From the NCBI GenBank assembly GCA_023437285.1, contig JAEZGP010000736.1, positions 1 to 12,090 of the forward strand: a stretch of DNA of 12,090 nucleotides, given 5' to 3'. The DNA comes from Actinomycetes bacterium (GTDB lineage: Bacteria > Actinomycetota > Actinomycetes > Mycobacteriales > Micromonosporaceae). Every line of letters begins with the position of its first letter. Within the stretch, counting starts at the first letter, position 1. Shown here in pieces: positions 9,914 to 12,090 of the stretch. A model generated the notes under the pieces. It had not been told where the DNA came from. It was given only the letters and a program-made list of their open reading frames with translations, and ran no database searches. The position numbers were made by a program, and so were the translations under genes.

Positions 9914-12090
9914 CTAACCCACCGGCCCCACCGACGCCTCGCCCGTGCGCCGCAGCTTGTGCCACCGCAGGCGGGCCCCGGTCAGGGCCGTCAGCGCCGA
10001 CTGGGCCATCACCACATAGATCACCTGGCGGTAGACGAACTGCTGCAACGGCAGGGCCCACAGCGGCCGCAGCCGCTCCCCGTCCAGCCGGAACGCCACC
10101 ACCGCGGTGATCGTCTGCAGGGCCAGCATCGCCAACCACGCGACGCCCGCCTCCGTACGGTTGAAAAAGACGAACCCGTACAGGGTGAGGATGTCGACCA
10201 GCGGGGCGAGCAGCGGCAGGGCGATGCCGAAGAACGCCAGGAACGGCAGGCCGCGCCGCCCGAACCGGCCCGACGCGCCGGGCTCGGCCAGCGACCCCCG
10301 GTGCCGCCACATCGCCTGCATGGTGCCGTAGCTCCACCGGTACCGCTGGCGCCACAGCTGGCCCAGCGTCGCCGGGGCCTCCGTCCACGCGCGGGCCCGT
10401 CCCTCGTACACGACCCGCCAGCCGGCGCGCGTGATCGCCATCGTGAGGTCGGTGTCCTCGGCGAGGGTGCGGTCGCTGACCCCGCCGACGTCGCGCAGGG
10501 CCCGGCGGCGGAACGCGCCGATCGCGCCGGGCACCGTCGGGATGCAGCCGAACAGCTCGTACAGGCGCCGGTCCAGGTTGAACCCGATCACGTACTCGAT
10601 GTGCTGCCAGCGGCCCACGACGGTGCCCCGGTTGCTGACCTTCACGTTGCCTGCGACCGCGCCGACGGTCGGGTCCCCGAACGGCTGCACCAGCGCCCGG
10701 ATCGAGTCCGGTTCGAAGACCGTGTCGCCGTCCACCATGATGATCAATTCGTGGCGGGCCCAGGCGACGCCGACGTTGAGCGCGAACGGCTTGCCGCCGT
10801 TGGGCACGCGGACCACCCGTACGTTGGGCAGGTTGAGGTCCTCCACGAGGTCTCCCGTGCCGTCCGTCGAGCCGTCGTCCACGACGATGACCTCGATGGC
10901 CGGGTAGTCGCCGGTGGCCAGCGACCGCACGGTGTTGGCGATGTTCTCCTTCTCGTTGAACGCCGGCACGATCACCGACACGGGCTCGCGTACCGGCGGA
11001 CCCCAGCTCCAGTCGGGCCGGCGGCGGCGCCGCGCGTGGCGGCTCGCGAAGAAGAACATCATGAGCGTACGCAGCGTGGTCAGCACGCCCACCGCAATGA
11101 TCATGAAGCTGAGCGCGTCGAGCAGCCGGTCGGCGAGCTGCACCGCCCAGACCAGGGCCCGGCCGCGCCACTGGTCCAGGGCCGGGGCGGCCGTGCCGCC
11201 CACCAGGTCGGTCGCCGTCGCGCGGCGCAACCCCTCCGACACGGTCACGAACTCGTACCCGTCGGCGCGCAGCTTCGGGATCAGCTGGTCCAGCGCGGCG
11301 ACCGTCTCGGCGCGGTCGCCACCCGCGTCGTGCAGCAGCACCACCGAGCCGGCCCCGTCGCGGGGCGTCGAGTTGCGCACGATCGTGTCGACGCCCTGCC
11401 GCATCCAGTCGAGGCTGTCCGTGTCCGTCTCGATCGTGAGGTACCCCTGCTCGCCGGCCTCCAGGACCAGCGGCCAGGTGCGGTCGTCGAGCGAGTTGGA
11501 ACTCGACGAGTACGGGAAGCGCAGCAGCGACGTCTTCACCCCCACGGCCGCGGCGATCGCCATCTGGGTCTGGGAGTACTCCATGGTGCGCTGCCAGGCG
11601 GGCAGCTTCGTCATGTCGGGGTGGGTGAACGTGTGCACGCCCAGCTCGTTGCCGTCGGCCACCAGGTCGCGGGCCAGGTGCGGATAGCGGGCCACCTGCG
11701 AGCCGACGACGAAGAACGTCGCCGGTACGCCGTGCGCGCGCAGCACCTTGCGCACCTGCGGCGTCCACACCGGGTCGGGCCCGTCGTCGAAGGTGAGCGC
11801 GATCGTCTTCGACGGCATCTGGTACGACACGATCCGGTCGTTCGTCGTGTCGATGAGCGGCCCGCCGCCCGCGATGTTGTCCGGGACCGTGGCGGCCACC
11901 GTGGACTCGTGCACCGCCCCATCGGGCTGGAACTCGGCGTTCACGTACGCCTCCAGCAGGAGGAACATCGCGAACACCCCGAGTACGACGCTGGTGAGCA
12001 CCCAGCGGGGTCGTGGTGCGACGCGCCGCGGCCACGCCGGCCGGGTGGGCGCCGCGCCCTCGGACCCGGCGCCGCCGTGCCGCCCCGTAC
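9914..12090 (-). CDS. Polysaccharide deacetylase-glycosyltransferase fusion, 5' end beyond window
   Basis: A large membrane protein joining a NodB-type (CE4) deacetylase to a processive GT2 synthase of the PgaC/chitin-hyaluronan synthase type. Residues are counted from an in-frame GTG at 12001. An N-terminal transmembrane helix (about 1-21) precedes TFDDGP (70-75), HTFTHP (123-128), RFPY (161-164), DSLDW (195-199) and VLLHD (221-225), the five deacetylase motifs. A second helix lies at about 294-318, ended by an Arg run. The GT2 domain has VIVPAFNE (343-350), VDDGS (374-378), VDGD (423-426), AEDTD (514-518) and QRYRW (552-556), then C-terminal helices. The topology puts the deacetylase outside and the synthase inside. 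The frame stays open for 29 more codons to the edge, with an Arg-rich segment before the first helix and no ribosome-binding site at 12001, so the true start is upstream. It likely makes and deacetylates an amino-sugar polymer. Confidence 0.92.
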   Translation of the reverse strand, partial: TGRHGGAGSEGAAPTRPAWPRRVAPRPRWVLTSVVLGVFAMFLLLEAYVNAEFQPDGAVHESTVAATVPDNIAGGGPLIDTTNDRIVSYQMPSKTIALTFDDGPDPVWTPQVRKVLRAHGVPATFFVVGSQVARYPHLARDLVADGNELGVHTFTHPDMTKLPAWQRTMEYSQTQMAIAAAVGVKTSLLRFPYSSSSNSLDDRTWPLVLEAGEQGYLTIETDTDSLDWMRQGVDTIVRNSTPRDGAGSVVLLHDAGGDRAETVAALDQLIPKLRADGYEFVTVSEGLRRATATDLVGGTAAPALDQWRGRALVWAVQLADRLLDALSFMIIAVGVLTTLRTLMMFFFASRHARRRRRPDWSWGPPVREPVSVIVPAFNEKENIANTVRSLATGDYPAIEVIVVDDGSTDGTGDLVEDLNLPNVRVVRVPNGGKPFALNVGVAWARHELIIMVDGDTVFEPDSIRALVQPFGDPTVGAVAGNVKVSNRGTVVGRWQHIEYVIGFNLDRRLYELFGCIPTVPGAIGAFRRRALRDVGGVSDRTLAEDTDLTMAITRAGWRVVYEGRARAWTEAPATLGQLWRQRYRWSYGTMQAMWRHRGSLAEPGASGRFGRRGLPFLAFFGIALPLLAPLVDILTLYGFVFFNRTEAGVAWLAMLALQTITAVVAFRLDGERLRPLWALPLQQFVYRQVIYVVMAQSALTALTGARLRWHKLRRTGEASVGPVG

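Overview
The window reads as chromosomal DNA of a high-GC Gram-positive actinomycete. G+C is very high, third codon positions are almost all G or C, GTG starts are frequent, two genes look leaderless, and the gene families (teichoic-acid-type exporter, MsiK-like ATPase, deacetylase/glycosyltransferase fusion) suit a filamentous actinobacterium, perhaps of the Micromonosporaceae. The family-level guess is inference only. There is no rRNA, tRNA, insertion sequence, integrase or CRISPR array that I can see.

Region 1 (1-3294) is a cell-envelope polymer locus. On the minus strand an IspD/TarI-like cytidylyltransferase (652-1341) overlaps by 8 bp a short-chain dehydrogenase (1-659, running off the left edge). 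Together they resemble the two halves of Bcs1/Acs1-type CDP-ribitol synthases. Divergent from them, across a 322-bp promoter region, are an ABC-2 permease and its ATPase (1664-3294). These form a TagGH/Wzm-Wzt type exporter for an undecaprenyl-linked wall polymer such as a teichoic acid. The simple reading is that one arm makes an activated alditol phosphate and the other exports the finished polymer.

Region 2 (3334-4233) holds a short AraC-type regulator and a VOC/glyoxalase-fold protein on the plus strand. Each has a TANNNT -10 box exactly 6 nt before its start codon, as expected for leaderless transcripts. The second box overlaps the regulator's stop codon.

Region 3 (4220-6354, minus) is a two-gene operon: a DPM1/GtrB-like polyprenyl-phosphate glycosyltransferase, then an ARMT1-type DUF89 damage-control phosphatase coupled through a GTGA overlap. 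A 455-bp spacer follows (6355-6809), holding a candidate promoter for the operon, an AT-rich patch with interlocked dyads, and a long dyad upstream of the next gene.

Region 4 (6810-8159, plus) is a lone MalK/MsiK-type sugar-importer ATPase, with no permease or binding protein nearby and an unusual low-complexity insertion in its C-terminal domain.

Region 5 (8156-12090, minus) reads from the right edge: a large polysaccharide deacetylase-glycosyltransferase fusion (5' end outside the window), a lipoprotein with a beta-rich repetitive body, and a PmoA-like (DUF6807) protein. The PmoA-like gene and the ATPase gene converge and share one CTAG palindrome that serves as stop codon for both.

I see no convincing wholly new defence or mobile system. 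The most interesting points are the split CDP-alditol synthase pair beside the exporter, the glycosyltransferase-DUF89 coupling, the modified MsiK-like ATPase, the paired leaderless promoters, and the fusion-lipoprotein-PmoA cluster.
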